From Novosphingobium sp. G106 (GTDB lineage: Bacteria; Pseudomonadota; Alphaproteobacteria; Sphingomonadales; Sphingomonadaceae), in NCBI RefSeq assembly GCF_019075875.1, contig NZ_JAHOOZ010000003.1, forward strand, positions 248,001 through 312,000: a stretch of DNA of 64,000 bases, given 5' to 3'. This document shows, in pieces, positions 28,648 to 36,500 of the stretch (the first letter of the stretch is position 1; each line of letters begins with the position of its first letter). The translations under genes and the position numbers were made by a program. The notes below the pieces were generated by a model. That model did not search any database. It had not been told where the DNA came from and saw only the letters and a list, made by a program, of their open reading frames with translations.

Positions 28648-29250
28648 TTAGGCAAACATATGCAGGACTGTCTGGCGGCGGCGCATTGCTACACCAGCGA
28701 AACCGATTCCCATGATTATAAGGGTCCACGTGGCCGGTTCTGGAACGCCGGTGCGGAAGTTGGCGACTTCAAACGCGTCGTTCAGCGGGGTCACATCGAA
28801 CTTAGCTGATGTGATCAGTTCACCGCCCGAGGTCACGAACTGCACGTACTGCGAAAATGCCTGATTGCCGTCAGTAACTGCAAAGTTCAGACTCTGCGGC
28901 GTGTAAGTGAGTGTATTCCCCAAGTTGGTGTTGAGAGTTAGGACGTTGTATGTGTCCGGCGACCCCCATAAGAAACTCAAATAGCTAAGGGCAGAAGCGA
29001 AGTTAATGCTCGAAGGAGTTCCTGCGGTCTTGCCAACGGCAAGAAACTGGTTGTTGAAGATGCCGCTCTTCGGGATATCAGCAAAAGGCTGATCGGAGTT
29101 GTAGATAGCGCCTCCCGAGCGCCCGCCCAATGCATCAATGGCGACGAAGGGTGACCCACTTGTGCCAAGGCTCGCGACTACGGTGGCCTGCGCCGCAGGT
29201 CCCAATAAAAAAGAAAGTGCCATAGCGGACGAAACAACAGCGAACTTCAT
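28648..29250 (-). CDS. PEPxxWA-CTERM sorting-domain protein
   Basis: This is a 200-residue secreted protein. The signal peptide (MKFAVVSSAMALSFLLGPAAQA) is followed by a beta-rich domain (SYLSFLWGSPDTYNVLTL and NLGNTLTYTPQSLNFA). The C-terminus is an exosortase sorting signal, VPEPATWTLIIMGIGFAGVAMRRR: PEP motif, hydrophobic helix, basic cluster. PEPxxW-type tails in alphaproteobacteria are handled by an XrtV-type exosortase; an XrtV-like accessory protein is at 47792. Start 29250 is chosen because ggagg lies five bases upstream; the frame is open 19 codons further up. A broken paralogue lies at 32981-33646, across an IS66 element. Confidence 0.85.
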   Translation of the reverse strand: MKFAVVSSAMALSFLLGPAAQATVVASLGTSGSPFVAIDALGGRSGGAIYNSDQPFADIPKSGIFNNQFLAVGKTAGTPSSINFASALSYLSFLWGSPDTYNVLTLNTNLGNTLTYTPQSLNFAVTDGNQAFSQYVQFVTSGGELITSAKFDVTPLNDAFEVANFRTGVPEPATWTLIIMGIGFAGVAMRRRQTVLHMFA

Positions 29251-29866
29251 ACGTACCTCCCTAGAAACCGCGCTCGGATCAATCCGGCAGTCTCCAACCC
29301 GCGCCAAAAAACCTCGTAAGAGGGGCGCCCGACGTGAACGCTTGATGGCCGGATTGGTTGCCCCAGTTCACCATAATCGATCAGCTGTCCCATTTCGAAA
29401 CGTGTTTCCTGCGGAGAGGCGGCAGGCCGCGGTCGAACTCAGCGCAGCGCCGGCAGAGGCGTTAGGCGGCCTCGACACGACGCTGCAAAAACACGATCAG
29501 CGCGATCGGTGTGCGCAGCCAGGAAGTCAATCTGCGCCTCACAAAGGAAGGGGCCGATGATCCGCACTATCAGTTTGCTACTGCGCTCTTACTCCTGTGA
29601 TGCTCGACATATGACACTCGTGATGTGTATGATCGCATTGGTCATCGTATTAGGATTGGGCGCGCTTGCCTGTCGTTCGCAGGCGGCTAAGAGCGGCCCG
29701 CGCTGCGTCCAGCCTCCACAGCAGTTTTTCCGGACAAGGCACAACCGAGTCCGTTGCAGATGTTCGCTGAAACACGCAGGCGCCGCTAGAAATCAGGTGA
29801 CTGCCGCCGTATCGAGTTGAACGGTAGAAAGTGTGGCGACCGGCGCGTGCAATACGCCGCTCCTTT
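29251..29866. other. Stretch with no recognised gene, left of IS66
   Basis: Open frames at 29509-29820 on the plus strand and 29650-29874 on the minus strand conflict, and neither resembles a known family. The plus-strand frame contains one hydrophobic segment (TLVMCMIALVIVLGLGAL), so a small membrane protein starting at ATG 29557 cannot be excluded. IS66 has inserted at its right edge. Confidence 0.35.
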
Positions 29867-29959
29867 GGTGTCAAGTAGCCATCCGGCGGGTCCCGCCTTG
29901 TCGATGAGGTGACCGAGCGGTCTTAAGCGTGCTCTTGAGAGTGCGCTTTGGAGCGGTCG

Positions 29960-30328
29960 ATGGGTCAGATCACGGTGTTTTCCGGGCCGGAGCGGCGTCG
30001 CCGTTGGAGCGACGAGGAACGGCTGGAGATCCTGAACGAGGCCTTCGCGCCCGGGGCCTGCGTCGCCGAGGTCGCACGGCGACGTGATGTGTCGACCGCG
30101 CTGGTCTACACGTGGCGGCGTAAGCTGCGCGATGCTCATGCCGAGCCCGAACCGGACGATTTGGCGGCCCCCGGTTTCGCCGCGGCTGTGATGATCGAAG
30201 ATGTGGACGTCGCTCCTTCCGGCCTGCAGCCCGCGATCGTCATCGATCTGGCGCGCGGCAAGCGGATCAGCATCTTTGCTTCGGCTTCGCCGGCTCTGGT
30301 GGCCTCAGCGTTGAAGGCGCTGCGATGA
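29960..30328 (+). CDS. tnpA: IS66 accessory protein TnpA (Orf1)
   Basis: This 122-residue protein has an N-terminal helix-turn-helix typical of IS66 Orf1 and IS3-OrfA-like proteins: RRRWSDEERLEILNEAFAPG, then VAEVARRRDVSTALVYTWRR. The C-terminal part is a small domain ending SPALVASALKAL. It probably binds the element's ends. ATG at 29960 has ggag six bases upstream; a TTG four codons earlier is less likely. The stop overlaps tnpB as ATGA. Confidence 0.88.
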   Translation: MGQITVFSGPERRRRWSDEERLEILNEAFAPGACVAEVARRRDVSTALVYTWRRKLRDAHAEPEPDDLAAPGFAAAVMIEDVDVAPSGLQPAIVIDLARGKRISIFASASPALVASALKALR

Positions 30329-30666
30329 TCCCTTCGGGCGCGCGGGTGTGGATTGCGATGGGGCATACGGATATGCGCAAGGGGATGCAGGGCCTGGCTT
30401 TGCTGGTCCAGCAGGGCCTCAAGCGCGATCCCCATGGCGGCGATCTGTTCGTGTTCCGCGGGCGCGCCGGATCGCTGGTGAAGCTAATCTGGCACGACGG
30501 GATCGGCATGTCGCTCTACGCCAAGCGGCTCGAGAAGGGTCGGTTCGTGTGGCCTTCGGCGAAGGACGGTATGGTGTCGCTGACCAGCGCCCAACTGGCC
30601 TGCCTGCTCGACGGGATCGACTGGCGTAACCCGCAGTATTCCTGGCGTCCGCAGAGCGCCGGATAG
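30325..30666 (+). CDS. tnpB: IS66 accessory protein TnpB (Orf2)
   Basis: The protein has 113 residues, the normal IS66 Orf2 length. Hallmarks are GHTDMRKGMQGLALLVQQGL near residues 13-32, GGDLFVFRGRAGSLVKLIWH and DGIGMSLYAKRLEKGRFVWP. IS66 elements need this protein for transposition, but its biochemical role is not established. It is coupled to tnpA by a four-base overlap and followed by tnpC 72 bases later. Confidence 0.9.
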   Translation: MIPSGARVWIAMGHTDMRKGMQGLALLVQQGLKRDPHGGDLFVFRGRAGSLVKLIWHDGIGMSLYAKRLEKGRFVWPSAKDGMVSLTSAQLACLLDGIDWRNPQYSWRPQSAG

Positions 30667-30738
30667 GGCGCGCATTTTCTTCTCTGCCCTCGCATTTTGT
30701 GCTTCATCCGGGCGCTTTTCTGTGATTCCATCGCGCTC

Positions 30739-32376
30739 GTGGAAGCTGCCGTTTCGCCCCTTCCTGACGATATCGAAGCGCTCAAGGCGCTGCTGGCGAG
30801 CGCGACCCAGCGGGCTAATGAGGCCGAGGCCAAGCTTGCCAATGCCCATGCTCGGGAGAGCGCGACCGAGGCGGTGATTGCGCACCTCAAGCTGCAGATC
30901 GCGAAGCTGAAGCGTGAGCAGTTCGGCGCCAGCGCCGAGCGCACCCGCCGGCTGCTCGACCAGATGGAACTGCAGCTCGAAGAGCTCGAGGCCGACGCGG
31001 CCGAGGATGATCTTGCAGCCGAAGTCGCGGCCGAGAAGAGCGCGACCGTGACTGCCTTCGAACGCAAGCGGCCAGCCCGGAAGCCGTTTCCCGAACACCT
31101 GCCGCGCGAGCGGGTCATCGTGCCGGCGCCGTGCTCTTGCCCGGCCTGCGGCGGCAGCAGGCTGTCCAAGCTTGGCGAGGACGTCACCGAGACGCTCGAG
31201 GTGATCCCGCGCGCCTGGAAGGTCGTCCAGACCGTGCGCGAGAAATTCTCCTGTCGCGACTGCGAGACGATCACACAGCCGCCGGCACCCTTCCACGTCG
31301 TGTCGCGTGGCTGGGCGGGCCCGAGCTTCCTCGCCATGCTGCTGTTCGAGAAGTACGGCCAGCACCAGCCCTTGAACCGACAGGCTGAGCGCTTCGCCCG
31401 CGAGGGGGTGCCGCTCAGCACCTCGACGCTTGCCGACCAAGTCGGTGCCGCCGCCTTTGCGCTGATGCCGCTCTATCGCTTGATCGAGGCCCATGTCCTC
31501 GCCGCCGAGCGATTGCACGGCGACGATACCACCGTGCCGGTCATGGCCAAGGTGAAGACCGATACCGCCCGATTGTGGGTCTACGTGCGCGATGATCGGC
31601 CGTTCGCCGGCGCCGACCCGCCCGCGGCACTGTTCCACTATTCTCGCGATCGGCGCGGTGAGCATCCACGAGCGCATCTCGTGTCCTGGTCGGGGATCCT
31701 GCAGGCCGACGCCTATGGCGGTTACGGCGAGCTATATGCTCCCGGTCGCGTGCCTGCGCCCGTGCTCGAGGCCGGCTGCTTTGCCCACGCGAGGCGCAAG
31801 TTCTTCGAGCTGGCCGACGTTGCCAGCGCAGCCCGCAAGAAGAGCCGCGGCGAGCATGCAAGCATGATCTACCCGATCGCGCTCGAGGCCGTGCAGCGGA
31901 TCGATGCCCTGTTCGATGTCGAGCGCGCCATCAATGGGAAGAACGTCGCCGAGCGCCTCGCTGTGCGCCGCGAGTTGAGCGCGCCTCTGATGGCCGAACT
32001 GCACGCCTGGCTCATCGCCCAGCTCGCCAGGCTCTCGCGCAACCACGACCTCACCAAGGCCATCAACTACATGCTCCGGCGCTGGGACGCCTTCACCTGC
32101 TTCCTTGAAGACGGCCGGGTCTGCCTGACCAACAACGCCGCCGAACGCGCTCTGCGCTGCGTGCCGCTCGGAAGGAAGGCCTGGCTGTTCTGCGGCTCTG
32201 ATCGCGGCGGCCAGCGCGCCGCCGTCCTCTACACGATGATCCAGACCGCCCGCCTGAACGATGTCGATCCGCTGGCTTGGCTCGCAGACGTGCTCGCCCG
32301 CATCGCTGGGCATCCCGCCCGGCAGCTCGACCAACTGCTGCCCTGGAACTGGAACGCTGTAGCCGCTCAGGCCTGA
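30739..32376 (+). CDS. tnpC: IS66 transposase TnpC
   Basis: This 545-residue DDE transposase has an N-terminal coiled coil (about residues 1-90), a basic region, and a zinc-binding domain CSCPACGGSRLSKLGEDV with a second pair at CRDCE. The catalytic core includes ERLHGDDTTVPV (first Asp), LQADAYGGYGELY (second Asp) and LTNNAAERALRCVPLGRKAW (Glu), and a C-terminal cap ends the protein. I place the start at GTG 30739; the frame extends to 30697 without a better ribosome site. The last ten bases overlap the reversed DUF6429 gene. Confidence 0.92.
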   Translation: MEAAVSPLPDDIEALKALLASATQRANEAEAKLANAHARESATEAVIAHLKLQIAKLKREQFGASAERTRRLLDQMELQLEELEADAAEDDLAAEVAAEKSATVTAFERKRPARKPFPEHLPRERVIVPAPCSCPACGGSRLSKLGEDVTETLEVIPRAWKVVQTVREKFSCRDCETITQPPAPFHVVSRGWAGPSFLAMLLFEKYGQHQPLNRQAERFAREGVPLSTSTLADQVGAAAFALMPLYRLIEAHVLAAERLHGDDTTVPVMAKVKTDTARLWVYVRDDRPFAGADPPAALFHYSRDRRGEHPRAHLVSWSGILQADAYGGYGELYAPGRVPAPVLEAGCFAHARRKFFELADVASAARKKSRGEHASMIYPIALEAVQRIDALFDVERAINGKNVAERLAVRRELSAPLMAELHAWLIAQLARLSRNHDLTKAINYMLRRWDAFTCFLEDGRVCLTNNAAERALRCVPLGRKAWLFCGSDRGGQRAAVLYTMIQTARLNDVDPLAWLADVLARIAGHPARQLDQLLPWNWNAVAAQA

Positions 32377-32633
32377 TTATCCCGCCTGGCAAAGAGGCGA
32401 TAATATGCCTCTTCGCAGCGTCGCCGTCCCTCGTGCGTCAACACGACGGACTTCGCCTGACCAACCGGATCGAAAATCAGCTCCTTCTCGTGCAGGCGGC
32501 CCATCGCGTTCCAGTCGAACGACTTCCACGCACGCCAAAGCGGCTCCGAGGCCCGATCTTTGTGCAGTGTAAGAAACAGTAGTGCCAACACCGCCTCGTC
32601 AATCAGCTCAGTGTCAATCTCAGGCTCGGCCAT
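32367..32633 (-). CDS. DUF6429-type protein carried by IS66
   Basis: This 88-residue protein lies in reverse orientation inside the right end of the element: LIDEAVLALLFLTLHKDRAS, then WKSFDWNAMGRLHEKELI and LTHEGRRRCEEAYYRLFAR. I recognise the family as DUF6429, often carried next to IS66 tnpC genes. The fold looks like a small winged-helix-type domain with a LTxEG motif resembling MarR-like proteins. It may regulate transposition or be a passenger. The function is unknown. Confidence 0.7.
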   Translation of the reverse strand: MAEPEIDTELIDEAVLALLFLTLHKDRASEPLWRAWKSFDWNAMGRLHEKELIFDPVGQAKSVVLTHEGRRRCEEAYYRLFARRDNQA

Positions 32634-32980
32634 CCGTCAGCTCCCTTCGCGGGAACTGATATAGCACCGCTCATCCTATCCTGCGGCCTTCGCCGGATGG
32701 CTACGGTGTCAACTGCGACCGCCGAAGTTACGTCGTCGACGCGCCTGCTCTCATTCCCCGCAGCGCGCATAAAAGAATCGATGGTAAATCCTGAACCATC
32801 GCTTCGGCGAAGGTTTTATTCACTTCTCCGCGTTGCCCGCTGGGCCCCTCGACGAGAATACGTTCGTTCAGGTAAACTGAGACGCACAAATCCCTACAAA
32901 GCAATTAGTCAATTTTTCGAAAAGCACAGCCGTTCCAGCGATCGCCGCACTGTATGCAAATAACTCATGAGAGGTGTTGT

Positions 32981-33646
32981 ATGAAAATTGCCCTTGTATC
33001 CAGCGCTGCCTGGCGCTGTCCCTTCTGGCCGCACCGGACGCGCACGCGACCGTCATCGGCACCCTTGGCACCAACGGCCAGGCCTTCACTCCCATCGCCT
33101 CCCTGGGCATTCGCGTGGGCTACCAGATCTACACCCAGGATCTGCCATTCGCAGACTTTCCGAAGGCGGCGTCTACCAGAACCAGTTCCTTGCGGCTGGG
33201 CCGACCTCCGGCAATCCATCGACCATCACCTTCACCAAGCCGCTTAATTACCTGAGCTTCCTGTGGGGATCGTCTGATACCTACAACGTGCTGACGCTCA
33301 CGACGAACCTGGCAACACGCTGAACTACACTGCGCAGGTCTTAACTTCGCTGTGACGGACGGCAATCAGCAGTTCTCGCAGTATGTCCAGTTCAAGGCTT
33401 CGGGCGGCGAGTACATCACGTCCGCCAGGTTCAGCTCCGGCACGGATGCGTTCGAAGTGGCCGCCGTACCTGAGCCCCCACCTGGGCGCTCATGATCATG
33501 GGAATCGGCTTTGCCGGCGCCGCCATGCGCCGCCGCCAGACGGTATCGCGCAAGTACGCCTTATCGGCCGCAACAGAAGTCCCGCCCGGAGCGATCCACG
33601 GGATTTTTGCATTCTCAAACACAAGACCCCCGCCGCTATATTGGTA
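32981..33646 (+). pseudogene. Broken paralogue of the PEPxxWA-CTERM protein
   Basis: It starts MKIALVSSA with gaggtg just upstream, and passes through at least four frame changes. Recognisable pieces are AAPDAHATVIGTLGTNGQAF, QDLPFADFPK, YQNQFLAAGPTSGNPSTITF, NYLSFLWGSSDTYNVLTLTT, AVTDGNQQFSQYVQF, VAAVPEP and a tail MIMGIGFAGAAMRRRQTV. Each corresponds in order to the intact protein at 28648-29250. The sorting tail survives as DNA but not in frame. The two paralogues point toward each other from opposite sides of IS66, suggesting an inverted duplication that predates the insertion. Confidence 0.8.
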
Positions 33647-33976
33647 ACATGGGCACAGCGGCGGGGCGAGGTTGAGCGCTCGTCGCCCCGTTGGACGACG
33701 CCGACACGGATAAGCACGGGGCGACCACGCCCGCCAACCCCTAAAAACGAATCCAGCGGCTCCCTGACCGTCTCAAAGTGAGCCGCTCAACGCCGGAAGT
33801 GAGCGCCCCCACGTCGCCAGCAGCCAAGGGTGGACGGCGGAGGTGCTTTCAACGCCGGACCGCGGGTTTTTAGGACCTCAGCGGAGCCATCGGCGCGGCT
33901 TCACGCCGGCTTATGTTAATCGTACGGGTCGAGTGAGCACTTGCGATATTGGCGTAACGCATCGGGTAGCCGATCG
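33647..33976. other. Stretch with no recognised gene
   Basis: The 330 bases between the broken PEPxxWA gene and the next small gene show no coherent open frame and no strong hairpin. Confidence 0.35.
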
Positions 33977-34113
33977 TTATCTGCGACGATAAGCAGCGAG
34001 CACCTCTGAGGAAGGGGTGTCGAGGTAGTCGTCGTCCTTCCCAAAATACCCCTCATGCGCAAGCCTCAGGCCCGAGATGGCGAGGATTAGCGCAAGATGA
34101 CGATGAACAGCAT
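33977..34113 (-). pseudogene. Small single-helix membrane protein, one frameshift
   Basis: Leftward from ATG 34113 (gaggtg five bases upstream) the start MLFIVIL is followed, after adding one base, by ALILAISGLRLAHEGYFGKD, then DDYLDTPSSEVLAAYRRR and a stop at 33977. The restored 45-residue protein has one N-terminal hydrophobic helix and a short acidic-then-basic tail. The frame downstream of the shift has protein-like composition and a natural end. I do not recognise the family. It would be invisible to gene callers because of its size and the shift. Confidence 0.45.
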
Positions 34114-34494
34114 GCTCACCTCAGCATTTGACTGAAACAGCCGCCTTAATGCCGCAACACCCGCGGCGCTCCGCGCCGCGCCAGCATTTCGACTGCCATA
34201 TGGCGACGCGCCTCGCCTTGAGAAGTTCCAGGGAGGTTAATCGCATCGTTTTCGATGACGACGCGGACGTTGTCACTAGACGCGACGCAATCTCGGCTTT
34301 CGTAACGTGCGGGTTGGCAGCGCCTACTGCTTTACAGCAAACTGCTTGCCCGCCTCGACCGCACTTTCGAAATCCTAACTTTTTTAAGTTAGCGATGAAG
34401 GGATGGATTCCCCGGACCAGCCGTCGAACCTTATGGTCTGCCAAATCTTATCTCTCACAGCTGCGCAACAGCAGCCCTATTTGGAGAGATTGTC
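34114..34494. other. Stretch with no confident gene
   Basis: A minus-strand open frame of 107 codons (34121-34444) with several cysteines is present, but it resembles no family I know and has no clear ribosome site. The right part probably holds the promoter of the exported-protein cluster starting at 34495. Confidence 0.35.
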
Positions 34495-34929
34495 ATGAAG
34501 AAGCTGATCCTTGGATCCGTGATTGCGCTGGGCCTCGCCTCAACTTCTGCGATGTCCCAGTCGACTGTCGGCGGCGGTGCCGCGGCGTCGAGCCCCGAAG
34601 GCTCCGTGGCGGGTGGCGCGACGGCGGGTACGGCCAGCAAGCCCGACAAGCAGGACCGCGCGAAGCATCGTCGTCACGGCGCCGACAGGCAGGATCAGCA
34701 GCCTGACCGCACCGCCGCGGCCAACTCGGCTTCTACCTATGGTTCGGGCTCGGTCTATACCGACCGCCAGCATGCTACGGGCGCGGTGACAGCGGGCGGT
34801 AGCGCTGCGGGCACCGGTTCGCAGGCCTCAGGCACGTCGATCGACGCCTATGGTTCGACCGACCGCAACGGCTCGAGCGGCGAGGTCTATGGCGACTCGA
34901 GCGCCACCTCGACCAACCCGAAGCGGTAA
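34495..34929 (+). CDS. Exported Gly/Ser/Ala-rich protein, unknown function
   Basis: This 144-residue protein begins with a signal peptide (MKKLILGSVIALGLASTSAM, cleavage about residue 21). The mature part is of low complexity: repeated G-S-A stretches, a basic cluster KPDKQDRAKHRRHGADRQ around residues 50-67, and a tail with repeated Y-G-S motifs (STYGSGSVYTD, IDAYGSTD, VYGDSSA). The ribosome site ggagagattgtc is good. It is the first of four consecutive exported-protein genes on this strand. No domain is recognised; it is likely intrinsically disordered. Confidence 0.6.
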   Translation: MKKLILGSVIALGLASTSAMSQSTVGGGAAASSPEGSVAGGATAGTASKPDKQDRAKHRRHGADRQDQQPDRTAAANSASTYGSGSVYTDRQHATGAVTAGGSAAGTGSQASGTSIDAYGSTDRNGSSGEVYGDSSATSTNPKR

Positions 34930-34974
34930 GTGTGGAAGAGGGGCGGCCCTTGAGGTCGCCCCGACCCTCCGACG

Positions 34975-35277
34975 ATGATCGTGCTTACCATCCTGGCAGC
35001 AGCAACAGCCCCTCAATGCCATCAGGTGCATTATCTGCCCGACGGCCGTGTTGTACAATCAACGGTGATCGACCCCGGCAATACCGCTACTGCCATTTCG
35101 ACATCGCACGGCGAACCGAACGGTGCTGCCCGCAGTTCCGTGAACGCGCAGTCCAGCAGCCGCGGTTCCGGCACGAGTTCGAGTTCCAGCTCTAGCACCA
35201 GCGACGGTTCGCGCCGATCGGTGCGGATCGATCGTGACGAAACCGGGTGCCGTATCGTGATCGACGAGCGCCCCTGA
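34975..35277 (+). CDS. Small exported Ser-rich protein
   Basis: The 100-residue protein has a short hydrophobic N-terminus (MIVLTILAAATA), then CHQVHYLPDGRVVQSTVI, a serine-rich linker with seven serines in a row, and a C-terminal DETGCRIVIDERP. Two cysteines (about residues 15 and 92) could pair. There is no strong ribosome site, but it fits between the first and third genes of the cluster, 45 bases after one and 13 before the other. The DGRVV..S core resembles short secreted repeat proteins; the function is unknown. Confidence 0.5.
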   Translation: MIVLTILAAATAPQCHQVHYLPDGRVVQSTVIDPGNTATAISTSHGEPNGAARSSVNAQSSSRGSGTSSSSSSSTSDGSRRSVRIDRDETGCRIVIDERP

Positions 35278-35290
35278 CTTCAGGAGAAAG

Positions 35291-35701
35291 ATGATGAAAC
35301 TGCTTCCTGCCCTCGCGGCGGCCACCCTTGTCATGTCCGGTGCAGGCTATGCACAGCAAACCGCGCAAAGCTCTTCGAGCACGCCGACCACCGGCGACGT
35401 CTCGGCCAGCACACGCGGCGGCGGCAGCAGCACGCCGGACAGCGTCGAGGTGAGCGGCGGCGCCGATGCGGCCGCGACCAACGGTGGTGCCGCCACGACC
35501 GACTCGCGCGCCAAGTTCAACGACAACAACGCCCATCAGCGTTCGGTTGCGACTGCGCGCGACGATGACGAGCGCGCCCGTTCGATGACCAATACCCACG
35601 TCCGGAAGGACGGCCAGGTCCGCTCGCGCTCGATGTCGATCTACAAGGAACGCGGCGAAAAGCCGGTGATCGATCGGCAGACCAGCGTCAGCGGCAAGTA
35701 A
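35291..35701 (+). CDS. Exported low-complexity protein, unknown function
   Basis: The 136-residue protein has a signal peptide (MMKLLPALAAATLVMSGAGYA) followed by a Ser/Thr/Gly-rich segment, then a charged part with DDDERARSMTNTHVRKDGQV and RSRSMSIYKERGEKPVIDR. aggagaaag precedes the first of two adjacent ATGs. It is 13 bases after the second gene and 12 before the fourth, so the set is probably one operon. The basic tail and the absence of cysteines suggest a periplasmic or surface polyelectrolyte rather than an enzyme. Confidence 0.6.
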   Translation: MMKLLPALAAATLVMSGAGYAQQTAQSSSSTPTTGDVSASTRGGGSSTPDSVEVSGGADAAATNGGAATTDSRAKFNDNNAHQRSVATARDDDERARSMTNTHVRKDGQVRSRSMSIYKERGEKPVIDRQTSVSGK

Positions 35702-35713
35702 GGCGCGCCCGCG

Positions 35714-36133
35714 ATGTCCCGCATTTTCCTCGCCGCGCTCGGCCTCGTCGTTTCGGCGCCAGCCTTCGCCCAGGCAACTCCCGAAGCCAATGAAGCCGAC
35801 GTCGAGGCGCTTGAACGCTCGGACGCCTATCCGGCCGGTGAGGACCAGCGCAGCGCCGAGACTTGCGTTCCCCGGACGAATGGCGAGGGCGATAAAAAGT
35901 CGAGCCTGGCCAAGGATGCCGGCGGCGCCGCCGCGAATACCGGTGGCGCTATTGCCGGCGGCGCTGTAGCCGGCCCGATCGGCGCTGCGGTAGGCGGGGT
36001 CGTCGCCGACCATGCCGGCCGGATGGTAGGCAAGATATTCGGCGGGAAGAAGAAGCCTGGAAATCCCGCCGAAGACTGCCGCCAACAGCCGGCCGTCGCA
36101 GCGGCCGGTTCTCATGCCAAGTCCGACCAATAG
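35714..36133 (+). CDS. Exported glycine-zipper protein
   Basis: The 139-residue protein has a signal peptide (MSRIFLAALGLVVSAPAFA, cleavage at about residue 19) and a charged middle. Its glycine-zipper segment, GGAIAGGAVAGPIGAAVGGV, runs about residues 78-97 and is followed by HAGRMVGKIFGGKKK. Such zippers insert into or oligomerise at membranes (17-kDa-antigen and YmgG-like proteins). One cysteine lies in the middle (ETCVPR) and one near the end (EDC). It is the last gene of the four-gene exported cluster. Confidence 0.65.
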   Translation: MSRIFLAALGLVVSAPAFAQATPEANEADVEALERSDAYPAGEDQRSAETCVPRTNGEGDKKSSLAKDAGGAAANTGGAIAGGAVAGPIGAAVGGVVADHAGRMVGKIFGGKKKPGNPAEDCRQQPAVAAAGSHAKSDQ

Positions 36134-36500
36134 CCGCGTTACCGCTCCATCGCAGAATATGTATTTGCCGTGTCATTCACAGATTGCGCCACCTTTGGGA
36201 ACTTTTAGTTTGCCGACATCGCCGACTATCGTGCCATTCAATCCGCAGTGGCTTCCCTGAAAACGGCCATTTGCGAACACCCTGTCTGGTGGGAGCCGAC
36301 GGCCCGCTGTGGGAGAAAGCTTTCGCGCGCGGACAGGATAGTCTTGGCAATCAGAGCGTTGATTCATGCGCGCTGCTCACGTCCCCGCTGTCGCCGCCCG
36401 CTCTTTGCCAGATGGGTGAGTGACAAGCGGGGTTGTAAGCAGCCCGTTCCGCTGCGCCACTGCACGGAAATCGACGTAGCGCATGCCGACCAGTCCGCCT
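36134..36500. other. Stretch with no recognised gene
   Basis: The 367 bases between the exported cluster and the convergent sensor kinase hold no convincing protein on either strand and no clear terminator. Confidence 0.35.

Larger units (their letters stand above)
29875..32704. mobile_element. Complete IS66-family element with 8-bp target duplication
   Basis: The two ends carry the inverted repeat GTAGCCATCCGGCG (29875 inward, and its complement ending at 32704). Exactly flanking them is the direct repeat GGTGTCAA at 29867-29874 and 32705-32712; 8 bp is the standard IS66 duplication. Inside are tnpA, tnpB, tnpC and a reversed DUF6429-type gene. All frames are intact, so the element may be active and is a recent arrival compared with its surroundings. 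Confidence 0.9.

Noticed and set aside
30484..31677. A 397-codon minus-strand frame inside IS66
   Set aside because: Antisense shadow of tnpB and tnpC; the His/Gly/Arg-rich sequence has no domain.
34121..34444. 107-codon cysteine-rich minus-strand frame
   Set aside because: No ribosome site, no family resemblance, and low-complexity ends; not supported as a gene.
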